In this document: positions 16,986 to 26,418 of the stretch, in pieces
How positions within the stretch are numbered: position 1 is the stretch's first letter
Layout: each line of letters opens with the position of its first letter
Source of the DNA: an uncultured Saprospiraceae bacterium
Lineage (GTDB): Bacteria; Bacteroidota; Bacteroidia; Chitinophagales; Saprospiraceae
NCBI GenBank assembly: GCA_937921595.1
Contig: CAKZTD010000128.1
Span: 1 to 64,000 of the forward strand
DNA: 64,000 nucleotides
Reading direction: 5' to 3'
The notes under the pieces: generated by a model
What the model saw: the letters and a program-made list of their open reading frames with translations, nothing else
Database searches by the model: none
Told to the model about the DNA's origin: nothing
Program-made: the position numbers and the translations under genes

Positions 16986-17313
16986 AATTTCCTACTGGTT
17001 TGTGATCGTTATTAAAAATTTTGTTTTTCAAATATATGCAATACATCTTAAGAATTAAAACCGTGTTGTTAAGTTGTATCCGAATAAAGTACTGGATTCT
17101 ATGGGTTTTAAAAATAAATAAAGGTATCAAATGGTTTTGGTAAACTTTTAGAAGGGTAAAGTTCCGTAATTTAAAACAGAATTCTGAATATAAAATTGCA
17201 ATAAACTTTACATTTATTTAAAAAAATGTTAAAAATAAATGTTAGAGGACAATAAACTCTGAGCGGTCAATATAATCTTAAAGTATTAACTTGTTATTCG
17301 AAATAAAGTTTCG
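16986..17313. other. AT-rich spacer with one promoter
   Basis: Contains the minus-strand box at 17029-17036 and otherwise AT-rich sequence; no gene is supported. Confidence 0.45.
17029..17060 (-). promoter_or_regulatory. Promoter for the small secreted protein
   Basis: TATATTTG on the minus strand (complement of 17029-17036), with GGTTTT about 20 bases upstream as an imperfect -33 element. The leader is about 43 bases. Confidence 0.45.
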
Positions 17314-17934
17314 TTATTCAAGACTATCTAAAACGTCTAAAATACTTGGATAAGCTTTTTTCTTACTTCCCAGAAAATCTTCTTTACTGATCCACACCGC
17401 CTCCTCGATGTCTTCTTCAGCTTGAGGAGTGAGTAATTCTTCTTGGGTTTCCATGACATACCAATAGGAATACTTCAAAATTCGACGACCATCTCTCTGA
17501 CGATAGGTATGGAGGGTTTTTGTTAAACGATTAACCAAATTAACCTCATTTAGGCCCGTTTCTTCTTGTACTTCACGAACAGCAGCCTCTTTTTTAGTTT
17601 CTCCCGGATCAATTTTCCCTTTGGGCAAATCCCACGTTTTCATCCGGTAAATCATTAATATTTCTTTTCGCTCATTAAAAACAACACCGCCTGCTGCTTT
17701 TATCCTTTTATATAAACTCTTAAAGTCTTTCCAAAGCTTCTTCACATTTGGATGATGAATAATGACCGCATCATAGCGTTCCGTTTTTTCCAGCATATCT
17801 ATATACTGCAATAGAAATTTAGGCTTTCCACTATAACGAGCAACTAGCTTTTGATCGAATTTAAGGCTGTTATCTAGCAAATTCTCAGTAAAGACGAGTA
17901 AAAGTGGCGTGTCGTTTATATATATTTTGTACAT
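17314..17934 (-). CDS. Nudix hydrolase
   Basis: A 206-residue protein whose C-terminal half is a Nudix domain. The Nudix box runs from G106 to L128 (G-x5-E-x7-RE-V-x-EE-x-G-L; E112, R120, E121, E124, E125 visible), so metal-dependent hydrolysis of a nucleoside diphosphate derivative is expected. The N-terminal 80 residues form an extra domain ending in a helix before AAGGVVFNERKEILMIYR. The gene is divergent from pyrE with only 17 bases between the start codons, and the pyrE -7 box overlaps this start codon, so the two promoters must interfere or share control. The substrate is not predictable; a link to nucleotide housekeeping is suggested by position only. Confidence 0.85.
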   Translation of the reverse strand: MYKIYINDTPLLLVFTENLLDNSLKFDQKLVARYSGKPKFLLQYIDMLEKTERYDAVIIHHPNVKKLWKDFKSLYKRIKAAGGVVFNERKEILMIYRMKTWDLPKGKIDPGETKKEAAVREVQEETGLNEVNLVNRLTKTLHTYRQRDGRRILKYSYWYVMETQEELLTPQAEEDIEEAVWISKEDFLGSKKKAYPSILDVLDSLE

Positions 17935-17937
17935 TTG
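17930..17937 (+). promoter_or_regulatory. -7 box TACATTTG before pyrE
   Basis: A TAnnTTTG match ending 14 bases before the pyrE ATG and overlapping the divergent Nudix start codon. No strong -33 box. Confidence 0.4.
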
Positions 17938-17951
17938 AGTTCAATTTATAA

Positions 17952-18599
17952 ATGGATACAGTGACAATGAATATAGCTTCAGAAGTAGCGAAACAACTAT
18001 TGCAAATTAAGGCAATTAAACTGAGTCCCCAAAATCCTTTTACTTGGGCTTCGGGTATTCAATCTCCAATCTACTGCGATAATCGAGTGGTTCTTTCTTA
18101 CCCTCAATCTCGAAAGATGGTCATCAAGGCTTTAGCTGAAAAGTCTAAAGAGTTTGGCAATTTCAATATGGTTGCTGGAGTAGCGACTGCCGGTATTGCT
18201 CATGGAGCTTTGCTAGCTGCTGAGTTGGATTTACCTTTTATCTATGTAAGAAGTAAAGCCAAAGAGCATGGTCGGCAAAATATGATCGAAGGTCATCTTA
18301 GAGGCAATGAAAAAGTATTAGTGGTAGAAGATTTAATCTCTACAGGTGGCAGTAGCATCAAAGCAGTGCAGGCTTTAGAAGATAATGGCTGTAATATTGC
18401 TGGCGTGATTGCGATTTTTAGTTATGGTTTTGAAAAAGCCAGTAAAGCATTCGGAGATATTGAATGTCCTTTCACGACTTTATCAAACTATGATGCACTT
18501 TTAGAAGAAGCAATCAATATCGGTTATATCGATGAGACTCAATTAGAAACGCTTCAAAACTGGAGGAAATCACCTGAAAACTGGCTTGCGGCTAAATAA
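17952..18599 (+). CDS. pyrE: Orotate phosphoribosyltransferase
   Basis: A 215-residue type I phosphoribosyltransferase that joins orotate to PRPP to make OMP in pyrimidine synthesis. The PRPP-binding loop is LVVEDLISTGGSS (123-135), with the two acidic residues followed by TGGS. The N-terminal part AIKLSPQNPFTWASGIQSPIYCDNR is the conserved orotate site, and the flexible catalytic loop is RSKAKEHGRQNMIEG (100-114). Length and motifs are standard for the enzyme. I chose the ATG at 17952 because it fits the family length. Divergent from a Nudix gene. Confidence 0.95.
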   Translation: MDTVTMNIASEVAKQLLQIKAIKLSPQNPFTWASGIQSPIYCDNRVVLSYPQSRKMVIKALAEKSKEFGNFNMVAGVATAGIAHGALLAAELDLPFIYVRSKAKEHGRQNMIEGHLRGNEKVLVVEDLISTGGSSIKAVQALEDNGCNIAGVIAIFSYGFEKASKAFGDIECPFTTLSNYDALLEEAINIGYIDETQLETLQNWRKSPENWLAAK

Positions 18600-18757
18600 T
18601 TATCTCAACAAGTTGCGGATAATAGAAGGAGACAAGGAGGATTTTGGAAAAAATCTATGATTTTAACTAAAAATTGACGCATCACCTTTCTTAAAAAATT
18701 ATCCACAAGTGAAATAATTAATAGGAAGGATATTTTATTAAATATCGAATTTCTTTC

Positions 18758-18765
18758 TAAATTTG
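18758..18765 (+). promoter_or_regulatory. -7 box TAAATTTG before the M42 peptidase
   Basis: A TAnnTTTG match on the plus strand, about 130 bases before the peptidase ATG; the -33 position has only TTTTATTA. Confidence 0.4.
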
Positions 18766-18894
18766 CGCCTCAATTAGTTCTGCATAACATTTTATATCTC
18801 TTCATATCTATCAGAATACACTACACACAAGATCCTTTGAGCTCTACTCAACCCGAATTACTTTTTTTAAACAGAGCTGTCTAACACTTTTTAA

Positions 18895-20004
18895 ATGAAT
18901 AACAATACTTTAGCCAAAGGAAAGGCTATTCTGAACAAGAAATCCGAGACGTTTTTAAAAGACTATCTTAATAATGCCTCTCCGACAGGTTTTGAAGCAC
19001 CAGGACAGAAACTCTGGCTCGAATACTTAAAACCTTACATCGATGATTGGAAATTAGATAACTATGGTACTGCTTATGGGATTATTAATCCAGGACAGGA
19101 ATATAAAGTAGTTATTGAAGGTCATGCAGATGAAATTTCCTGGTTTGTACATTACATTTCTGATAATGGTTTTATTAGCGTCATTCGAAATGGTGGCTCT
19201 GATCATCTAATTGCTCCTTCCAAAAGAGTCAATATTCATACTAAAAAAGGATTGATAAAAGGTGTTTTTGGATGGCCGGCGATTCACGTTCGAAAAGGTG
19301 CTGAAGGTAGTAAGATGGTGCCAACCATGGAAAACATTTTTATTGATGTTGGAGCTACTAGCAAAAAGGAAGTCGAGGAGATGGGAATCCATGTAGGTTG
19401 TGTAATCACTTATGAAGATGAGATGATGATTTTGAATGATCGATATTATGTCGGTCGTGCTTTGGATAATAGAATTGGAGGTTTTTGTATTGCTGAAGTA
19501 GCGAGACTCCTCAAAAAGAATAAAGTAAAACTTCCTTTTACATTATATGTCGTCAACTCGGTACAAGAAGAAGTAGGACTTCGTGGAGCAGAAATGATCG
19601 CCAATACTATTAAACCGAATGTAGCTATCGTGACTGATGTAACGCATGATACACATACTCCGATGATGAATAAAAAGAAGCTTGGAGATGTGAAAGCGGG
19701 TGGAGGACCATCTGTTACTTATGCTCCGGCAGTTCATAACAAGCTATTGGATTTAATTATAAAAACAGCAGAAAAACAAAAAATTCCTTTACAAAGAGAA
19801 GCTGCTTCTCGTCGAACGGGAACAGATACTGATGCTTTCGCTTATTCAAATGGTGGAGTACCTTCAGCTTTGATTTCCTTACCTTTAAGATATATGCATA
19901 CTACAGTAGAAATGGCTCATAAAGAGGATGTTGAAAATGTGATTAGACTGATTTATGGGACATTACTAAATATTAAAAAGAACCACAGTTTCAAGTATTT
20001 TTAG
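18895..20004 (+). CDS. M42 family metallo-aminopeptidase (glutamyl aminopeptidase/cellulase-M type)
   Basis: A 369-residue cytosolic di-zinc peptidase. Metal ligands and catalytic residues of M42 are in place: H77 (IEGHADEI), D191 (GRALDNRIGG), the E225-E226 pair (SVQEEVGLRGA), D248 (VTDVTHDT) and H335 (LRYMHTTVE). These enzymes form large tetrahedral shells that trim N-terminal residues from peptides. The inserted PDZ-like domain between the two metal-binding halves covers about 95-170. A promoter box lies about 130 bases upstream and a strong terminator follows the stop, so it is a single-gene unit. Confidence 0.9.
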   Translation: MNNNTLAKGKAILNKKSETFLKDYLNNASPTGFEAPGQKLWLEYLKPYIDDWKLDNYGTAYGIINPGQEYKVVIEGHADEISWFVHYISDNGFISVIRNGGSDHLIAPSKRVNIHTKKGLIKGVFGWPAIHVRKGAEGSKMVPTMENIFIDVGATSKKEVEEMGIHVGCVITYEDEMMILNDRYYVGRALDNRIGGFCIAEVARLLKKNKVKLPFTLYVVNSVQEEVGLRGAEMIANTIKPNVAIVTDVTHDTHTPMMNKKKLGDVKAGGGPSVTYAPAVHNKLLDLIIKTAEKQKIPLQREAASRRTGTDTDAFAYSNGGVPSALISLPLRYMHTTVEMAHKEDVENVIRLIYGTLLNIKKNHSFKYF

Positions 20005-20032
20005 AATACTTTTTATAATACTTTAAGCAATT

Positions 20033-20079
20033 CCTGCCACCGTTTATATTTAAATTCAAACGATGGCGGGATTTTTTTT
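20033..20079 (+). terminator. Rho-independent terminator of the M42 peptidase gene
   Basis: CCTGCCACCGTTT (20033-20045) pairs with AAACGATGGCGGG (20058-20070), with two G-U pairs, followed by A and eight T. Confidence 0.85.
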
Positions 20080-20409
20080 GTTGAAATACGAGTTTTTCAA
20101 GATTAACTTTTACGTAAATAAATTACTATCTCAGTTTTCCTAAACTGTTATTTTTTTAAAATTTGTTTTATTCTAAAGCTATTTTAATTAATATTGCAAT
20201 TCAATTCCTGATAACCTTTTAAGACATTTTACGATCTCTCTAGTATTTTTCTCTAAACCCAATTAATATAAGTAGTCTATTTGCGGCTATCTCGTTTATT
20301 TCAACCTTTGGTATTCAATTTGCATTAAAAGCGCTGAATAACAGCGATTTATGATGTATTATCTGAATTTCTGGGTTTGATTAAATGTATTTTTTGCCTG
20401 AATAAGCTG

Positions 20410-20445
20410 TAAGTTCTGCCCGAACCTTGTGTTTTGCAGAACTTA
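20410..20445. promoter_or_regulatory. Perfect 10-bp inverted repeat
   Basis: TAAGTTCTGC (20410-20419) and GCAGAACTTA (20436-20445), 16 bases apart, with no T run after it. It lies upstream of the only promoter-like box of the giant gene, so it could be an operator or a leader hairpin. Confidence 0.3.
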
Positions 20446-20512
20446 AGTAAGTTTTACCCTTCATAACCAAACCTTTAATTAATATATAGGCTTAAAACGT
20501 CTTTATCCAAAA

Positions 20513-20520
20513 TAATTTTG
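20513..20520 (+). promoter_or_regulatory. Possible -7 box TAATTTTG
   Basis: A TAnnTTTG match about 145 bases before the start of the giant T9SS protein; no clear -33 box. Confidence 0.3.
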
Positions 20521-20665
20521 GCTTTGGATTTAGCTATAAGTGACGGAACAAAAATCAAAATGGCGATTGATGATTCCGACGAACTACAAATACCTTATTT
20601 AAGAACTAAAATTTTAGCTCTTTTAATTCATTATAATCTTTCTTTAAAATTAAATGGTCTAACTG

Positions 20666-23600
20666 ATGAGAAAAGTATTACACTTTAAATCAATTTTATT
20701 CTTCCTTTGCCTTTTAGGTTTTCAAAATCTAATTGGACAAGAATATCTTGTAAAAGACATCAATCCCGGTGTGGGATGGTCTGGAATTGAACTAAAATTT
20801 CGGATTGGAGAACAATTCTATTTTACAGCTGATGGCGATCTTGGTGAAGAACTATGGGTCAGTGATGGTACACCCAATGGTACTGTTGTTTTAAAAGATA
20901 TTAACCCTGATCCATTTCAGGATTCTAATCCTGCCAACTTTATCCAGTACAACGGAACTTGGTATTTTACTGCTGATGATGGAGTCAATGGTACAGAGAT
21001 TTGGACCACTGATGGTACTACTGACGGCACAGTTATGTTTATGGATATTCACGCAGGTGCATCTGGAGCTGACCCAGGAGGACTCACAATTATCAATGGT
21101 ACATTATATTTTAATGCCAATGATGGAACAAATGGTGATGAACTTTGGAAGTCAGACGGTACAGTTGCCGGAACAGTAATAGTCGCTGATGTCTTACCAG
21201 GAATTTCAGGATCAGCTCCTGAGTTTATGGTTGCATTAGGTGCATCAGAAATTGCTTTCGTCGCTAATGATGGAACCAATGGAAAAGAGATTTGGAAAAC
21301 GGATGGGTCTGCAGCAGGTACAGTAATGATTAAAGATATTGTTGCTGGTGCTTCTTCGTCATTTCCTACTGACTTAACTTCTGTTGCCGATAAAGTATAT
21401 TTCATTGCAAATGATGGGGTTGCTGGTCCAGAAATATGGAGAACAGATGGAACTTCTGCAGGAACACTTTTGGCTGGTGAGGTAATCGCTGGACCTTTGG
21501 ATGGCGAAGCTAATAACTTGAATGCGGTAGGAAATCACTTGTTTTTTGTTGCTGATAATGGTACAAATGGAATTGAGTTATTTCGATCAGATGCTAGTGC
21601 TTCACCAGCGATAGAATTGGTAGAGATTTTTCCAGATACATTCGGATCAACACCAACGGATTTTATCACAATGAATGATGATTTATATTTTAATGCAAAT
21701 AGCGGTGTTCAAGGTTTTGAACTTTGGAAAGCAAGTGCAGCTACAGGTTCGGTAGCTATTGTTAAAGATATTATCCCCGGTTTTGGATCTTCTTCTCCAG
21801 GTATGTTAGCTGTTTTAGATAACAATTTAATTTTTAAAGCTAAAGGAGAAGGGATTGGATTTGAACTTTGGAAAACGGATGGAACGGAAACAGGAACTGT
21901 CCTACTTGGAGATTTAAATACTGATCCTACAACAGATGATTCAGATTCGAGCCCTCAACTTCCAGTGATTAAAGACAATGTACTTTATTTTACTGCAACA
22001 GATTATATTAATGGATACCAGATTTGGAGAACAGATGGAACGACTTCATCGACGCAGCGATTGACGAGTATCCCTCATGATACGATTTTTAATAATTCTC
22101 ATAAACCATTTTTTCTAAACAATATTGGTAATTCAGTCATCAATTTTGGTGGCCTTACTACTGAATATGGAGAAGAATTATGGGGGGTAAATGTTGTCCC
22201 AATTACCATTAATTCTATTGAAACCAATAGTCCTTTACTTTGTAATGGAGATACAAATGGATCCATTTTCCTAACGGTTACAGGTGGAGTAGGAGACCCA
22301 AGTTGTTTCAATTATTCTTGGAGTGAACCTGGATTATCAGGTTTGGATGTAAGTGGTCTTGCAGCAGGAAGTTATACCATAACAGTGACGGATTGTGTAG
22401 GATTCGAAACAATTTCAACGATCATTATCATGGAGTTAGATCCTGTGACTGGTGACTTGGAACAAACAAGTATGGTTACTTGTAATGGTGAATCAGATGG
22501 ACAAGGAAAAGCCTTAGGAGTGGGAGGAACTGCTCCTTATAGTTATCTCTGGGATAATGCTCAGACTGGACCTACGGTAACTGGCCTTGAAGCTGGAATA
22601 CATAGTGTAACCATTACTGATTTTAATGGATGTACAGGTGAAGCAACAGTTGAAATCACAGAACCTGATCAACTAATTGCTACAGCTAATCCAGGACCGG
22701 TGATTTGTTTTGGAGGAACTGACGGCTTGGGAGAAGTAACAGGTACTGGCGGTACACCAGATTATACTTATGAATGGGATAATGGTGATTTGACACAAGT
22801 AACTACTTCACTTAATGGAGGTGTTCACACCGTGACGATTACCGATGCTAATGGATGTACTTCAACTGATGAGATTACTATTGTTGAATTACCTCAAATA
22901 GAAATTGCTTTTAGTACTCAAGATGTGAGTTGTATTGATGGAAACAACGGAAGCGCAACAGCTGCTCCGATTGGAGGATCAGGATCAGGTTACACTTATG
23001 TTTGGGGAAATTTAGCAACCTCAGAAACGGTTACTGATTTGCCAGGAGGAGAGATTTGTGTTACTGTTACAGATGGTGTTGGTTGTACTTTTGAATCTTG
23101 TACAACAATCTTGACACCAAGTGTTTCTATTAGTGCTAGTGGAACAGTTTCTTGCTTTGGTGAAGATACTGGAATGGCAACGGTAAATATTACCAATGCA
23201 AATTCAACCTATACTTATCTTTGGGATAATGGTGAAACTACTGCAACTGCGACTATGTTAAGTGCTGGAGTTCATACGGTAACCGTTACAGATGGATTGG
23301 CTTGTACTTCTGTACAAACGGTAACGATCACTGAAGTTGAAGCATTTGTTTTTGCAGATTCTTTATCTGCTTCTCCAACTTGTTTTGGTGCAGAGAATGG
23401 ATTTGTAACTTTTAATTTTTCAGGAGGAACTGCTCCTTATTTATACAATTGGTCAACAGGTGCAATGTCAACCTCAGGAACTTTAGCTGGATTATCTGGT
23501 GATCAAACTTATTGTGCTACGGTAACGGATGCTTTTGAATGCGAAGTGTATGTATTCTGTAGCACCTTGACTGAGCCAGAAGCAATTTCAGCAACACTAA

Positions 23601-25375
23601 TGAGTTCAGCAGATGCTAGTTGTTTTGGAACTTGTAACGGAGCTGCTTCGATAGAAATTACAGGAGGTGCTGGAGGAATGGATTTGACCTTTACTTGGTC
23701 ATCAGGAGAAACCAATACTGGAGCAAGTAGTATTGCTTCTAATCTATGTGTAGGAGAAAATTTTGTAACGATTACTGATGGGACTTGTTCTGTAGTTGAG
23801 TCTTATATGATTGGAGGCCCAGATCAAATTGTACCAACTATTACAGTTGTTGATGCATCTTGTTTTGGTGCGACAGATGGTTCTGTTTCTGCAACGGCGA
23901 TAGGTGGAACGGCACCTTATGAATATGAATTCAGTGGAGGAGAAACTGACTTAGGTGCTGACCAATATACCTTAGTGATTACAGATATGAATGGTTGTAC
24001 GAGAACTCAAGTTTTTATGGTTGGTCAACCTTCTGAGATTACCGCATCTTTTGTTATTACAAGTCCTTCTTGTATTGGCAATGCAGATGGAAGTGTAGCA
24101 ATTACAGCGGATGGTGGAAACGGCGGCCCTTATACTTTTGAATATAGTGATGGTCCTGAAGAATTATCTGCGGGTACTTATTCGGTTACCGTAACAGATG
24201 TGAATATGTGTACGACGGTTGAAGAATTTTCGATCTCTGATCCTACACCGATTGCAATCAATAATATGGTTTCGAATATTTCTTGTTTTGGAGAAATTGA
24301 TGGTTCTGTAATGACTGATGCAAGTGGCGGAACAGGTCCTTATACTTTTGAGTATAGTGATGGAACGGCTGATTTAGCGGTTGGAACCTATATGGTCACA
24401 GCAACCGATGCAAATGGTTGTGTAAGTGTAGATTCTTTTATGATTACTGAACCTGCAGTTTTAGAAGCAACTGTAAGTGTAACGAATATTTCTTGTTTTG
24501 GTGAAGCTGATGGTAGTGCAATGACTATTGCTACCGGGGGAACTATGCCATATGAATTTAATTATGAAAATGGCTCTGAAGATCTAATGGCAGGTATGTA
24601 TTCTGTAACCACAACAGATGCCAATGGATGTGAGTCTGTTAATTCATTTGAAATTACTGAACCACCTTTATTGGTTGTCGCCTATGCTGTAACTGATGCC
24701 TCATGTTTTGGAGCTAGTGATGGAGGAGTGGAAGTTACCATATCTGGTGGAACGGAGCCTTATGAATTTGATGATAATTATTCAGACCTTCCAGCAGGTG
24801 AATATGGAATAATCGTAGTTGATGCAAATGGATGTACGGTAGAAGAAATGGTAACTGTCGGTCAACCTGATGAAATCGTTTTGACTACTAATACAACAGA
24901 TGCAACAGGAATGGAGGATGATGGAACTGCTTCAGTAATGGCAGAAGGAGGAATGATGCCTTATACTTACGAGTGGAATACTGATCCTGTTCAAACTTCT
25001 GATACTGCAACAGCTTTAGTCGCTGGGGACTATATGATAACCGTGACTGATGCAAATGGTTGTACTTCTGTGGAGACGGTAACCGTTGGTAGTTTTGTAA
25101 ATACCAATAATTTAGACGAGTCACTTCGTTTCGAATTGTATCCTAATCCAACTCAGGAAAAAGCGGTACTTTATTTAGAATTTACATCAGTAAAAGATGT
25201 TGATTTAAATGTCTACGATGCATTGGGTCGAAAGGTTTACCAACGTTCTATAGATGGAGTTCAAAATGAACAAATTGAGTTGGATGTTGAACATTTTGCT
25301 CAAGGAATTTACTGGATTCATGTCTATGCGGAAGATGGACAGTATGTTCAAAAATTAAGTGTTGTTAAACGATAA
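20666..25375 (+). CDS. Giant T9SS-exported protein with ELWxxDGT and SprB repeats
   Basis: A 1569-residue secreted protein. The signal peptide ends NLIGQ (25). Residues about 26-505 hold nine ELWxxDGT-type repeats (for example EELWVSDGT at 61-69, ELWKSDGT, EIWKTDGS), which are thought to form propeller-like blades. Residues about 512-1476 hold 13 SprB-type repeats of 68-80 residues, each built as SCFG..DG....GGT.PY...TDANGC..V...I.EP with paired cysteines. Repeats 1-7 and 13 carry a Trp in a Y.W-DNG-like strand; repeats 8-12 are shorter, lack it and use EYSDG, so two subfamilies are interleaved. Repeats 10 and 11 are very similar, suggesting recent duplication. Repeat 13 lacks the first Cys. 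The end (about 1485-1569) is a T9SS type A sorting domain starting FELYPNPTQEK. SprB relatives are gliding or surface adhesins; adhesion is the likely role here. Confidence 0.88.
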   Translation: MRKVLHFKSILFFLCLLGFQNLIGQEYLVKDINPGVGWSGIELKFRIGEQFYFTADGDLGEELWVSDGTPNGTVVLKDINPDPFQDSNPANFIQYNGTWYFTADDGVNGTEIWTTDGTTDGTVMFMDIHAGASGADPGGLTIINGTLYFNANDGTNGDELWKSDGTVAGTVIVADVLPGISGSAPEFMVALGASEIAFVANDGTNGKEIWKTDGSAAGTVMIKDIVAGASSSFPTDLTSVADKVYFIANDGVAGPEIWRTDGTSAGTLLAGEVIAGPLDGEANNLNAVGNHLFFVADNGTNGIELFRSDASASPAIELVEIFPDTFGSTPTDFITMNDDLYFNANSGVQGFELWKASAATGSVAIVKDIIPGFGSSSPGMLAVLDNNLIFKAKGEGIGFELWKTDGTETGTVLLGDLNTDPTTDDSDSSPQLPVIKDNVLYFTATDYINGYQIWRTDGTTSSTQRLTSIPHDTIFNNSHKPFFLNNIGNSVINFGGLTTEYGEELWGVNVVPITINSIETNSPLLCNGDTNGSIFLTVTGGVGDPSCFNYSWSEPGLSGLDVSGLAAGSYTITVTDCVGFETISTIIIMELDPVTGDLEQTSMVTCNGESDGQGKALGVGGTAPYSYLWDNAQTGPTVTGLEAGIHSVTITDFNGCTGEATVEITEPDQLIATANPGPVICFGGTDGLGEVTGTGGTPDYTYEWDNGDLTQVTTSLNGGVHTVTITDANGCTSTDEITIVELPQIEIAFSTQDVSCIDGNNGSATAAPIGGSGSGYTYVWGNLATSETVTDLPGGEICVTVTDGVGCTFESCTTILTPSVSISASGTVSCFGEDTGMATVNITNANSTYTYLWDNGETTATATMLSAGVHTVTVTDGLACTSVQTVTITEVEAFVFADSLSASPTCFGAENGFVTFNFSGGTAPYLYNWSTGAMSTSGTLAGLSGDQTYCATVTDAFECEVYVFCSTLTEPEAISATLMSSADASCFGTCNGAASIEITGGAGGMDLTFTWSSGETNTGASSIASNLCVGENFVTITDGTCSVVESYMIGGPDQIVPTITVVDASCFGATDGSVSATAIGGTAPYEYEFSGGETDLGADQYTLVITDMNGCTRTQVFMVGQPSEITASFVITSPSCIGNADGSVAITADGGNGGPYTFEYSDGPEELSAGTYSVTVTDVNMCTTVEEFSISDPTPIAINNMVSNISCFGEIDGSVMTDASGGTGPYTFEYSDGTADLAVGTYMVTATDANGCVSVDSFMITEPAVLEATVSVTNISCFGEADGSAMTIATGGTMPYEFNYENGSEDLMAGMYSVTTTDANGCESVNSFEITEPPLLVVAYAVTDASCFGASDGGVEVTISGGTEPYEFDDNYSDLPAGEYGIIVVDANGCTVEEMVTVGQPDEIVLTTNTTDATGMEDDGTASVMAEGGMMPYTYEWNTDPVQTSDTATALVAGDYMITVTDANGCTSVETVTVGSFVNTNNLDESLRFELYPNPTQEKAVLYLEFTSVKDVDLNVYDALGRKVYQRSIDGVQNEQIELDVEHFAQGIYWIHVYAEDGQYVQKLSVVKR
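22199..25098 (+). repeat. Thirteen tandem SprB-type coding repeats
   Basis: Units of roughly 205-240 bases inside the giant gene. The most similar neighbours are units 10 and 11, which share NISCFGE, GG...PY and TDANGC blocks almost unchanged. Such arrays change copy number readily by recombination. Confidence 0.75.
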
Positions 25376-25401
25376 AGAGATTTTTATAATCGATATTGAA
25401 A

Positions 25402-25434
25402 AACCTCGTGGGCACTTGTTCACGAGGTTTTTTT
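25402..25434 (+). terminator. Rho-independent terminator of the giant gene
   Basis: AAACCTCGTG (25401-25410) and CACGAGGTTT (25421-25430) pair around a 10-base loop; the T run continues to 25434. Confidence 0.85.
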
Positions 25435-25543
25435 GTTTATATTTGAAAATTACAAAAATCTACTATTCGGAGATTAGCGTATAAAGTTTTTGTGATTTTA
25501 AAAAAAAAGTCAAGGATTTCTAAAAAGTAAAACAATCAAGCCA

Positions 25544-26398
25544 ATGAAAATAATGAAATTATTAATTGTTCAGGTCTTTTTTATTTCTATCCTGCTTTTT
25601 ACTTTTTTTGCATGCAAGGATTCTAAAACTCCAGAAGTAAAGAAGGAAGCTAAAATTACTGAACCCGCTATAGGTTCGGAAACGAATACTTCTGGAGAAA
25701 CAACGACCACGACTCCAAACCCGACGGCTACAATTAAAAATTATGAAATTCCACAATGGCCTGAAAAACTAAAGGAAGGAAAAGGGAAATTATATCCTTT
25801 TGATGAGGCTCCCAAAGATGCGAATTTTTTGAAATTTCGACAGCAGCTTTACAACATTGTAAGAGCGAAAAATGTAAATAGATTTTTAGCTTTTGTTCCT
25901 GAAAAATTACATTTTAGTTTTGGAGAAGATACAAAAAAAGAGAGTTTTATAAAATACTGGAAATTAGATACTGCTCCGAATGATTCTGATATGTGGAAAG
26001 AATTTGCTATGTGTCTAGAGCTAGGAGGGAGTTTTAGTTCTTATCAGAATAAAAAAAGATATGGAGCTCCATATGTATATATGTTAGAAGTTTTTGAAGA
26101 TGTTTTTTTTGAAGGAGTTGTGATTGGTGATAATGTAAGATTACGAGAAAAACCAAGCTCAGATGCGAAGATTGTTGGCTCTTTGAGTTGGGACCATGTG
26201 AAAATCGAGAATGAAGATAATGCAACCAAAGAGACCATCAATGGTGAAGAAAATTATTGGCTTAAACTCAAAACATTAAAAGGTGAGAAAGGTTATGCCT
26301 ATGGGAAGTATGTGAGAACTCCGATTGATTATAGAATTGGATTCATAGAAGAGGAACCTGGGAAATGGATGATAGAATTCTTTATTGCAGGTGATTGA
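25544..26398 (+). CDS. Lipoprotein with SH3-like domain, unknown
   Basis: A 284-residue predicted lipoprotein: the signal peptide ends TFFAC, giving a lipidated Cys at about 24. A Thr/Pro/Glu-rich linker (about 30-60) precedes a globular part. Residues about 192-255 read as a bacterial SH3 domain: VVIGDNVRLREKPSSDAKIVGSL is the canonical start, and YWLKLKTLKGEKGYAYGKYV the closing strands. SH3b domains usually bind peptidoglycan or peptides. The middle part is of the kind found in 'SH3 domain-containing' envelope proteins of Bacteroidota and I know no defined role. The following gene starts only 20 bases downstream on the same strand, so they may be cotranscribed. Confidence 0.72.
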   Translation: MKIMKLLIVQVFFISILLFTFFACKDSKTPEVKKEAKITEPAIGSETNTSGETTTTTPNPTATIKNYEIPQWPEKLKEGKGKLYPFDEAPKDANFLKFRQQLYNIVRAKNVNRFLAFVPEKLHFSFGEDTKKESFIKYWKLDTAPNDSDMWKEFAMCLELGGSFSSYQNKKRYGAPYVYMLEVFEDVFFEGVVIGDNVRLREKPSSDAKIVGSLSWDHVKIENEDNATKETINGEENYWLKLKTLKGEKGYAYGKYVRTPIDYRIGFIEEEPGKWMIEFFIAGD

Positions 26399-26418
26399 TA
26401 ATTTAAAAACGAATCGAT

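Larger units (their letters stand above)
20005..20665. other. Long leader before the giant secreted protein
   Basis: After the M42 terminator there are almost 600 bases without a convincing gene. They contain a small hairpin CGCTG/CAGCG (20332-20346), a 10-bp inverted repeat (20410-20445), a TAATTTTG box (20513-20520), and a 42-codon frame (20560-20688) that overlaps the start of the giant gene out of frame. Confidence 0.45.

Noticed and set aside
18699..18707. TTATCCACA, a DnaA-box match
   Set aside because: A single box without a cluster, AT-rich unwinding element or dnaA/dnaN neighbours does not support an origin.
20560..20688. 42-codon frame overlapping the start of the giant T9SS gene
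   Set aside because: No ribosome site or domain is seen; overlap with the gene start could reflect chance. Mentioned only as part of the leader.
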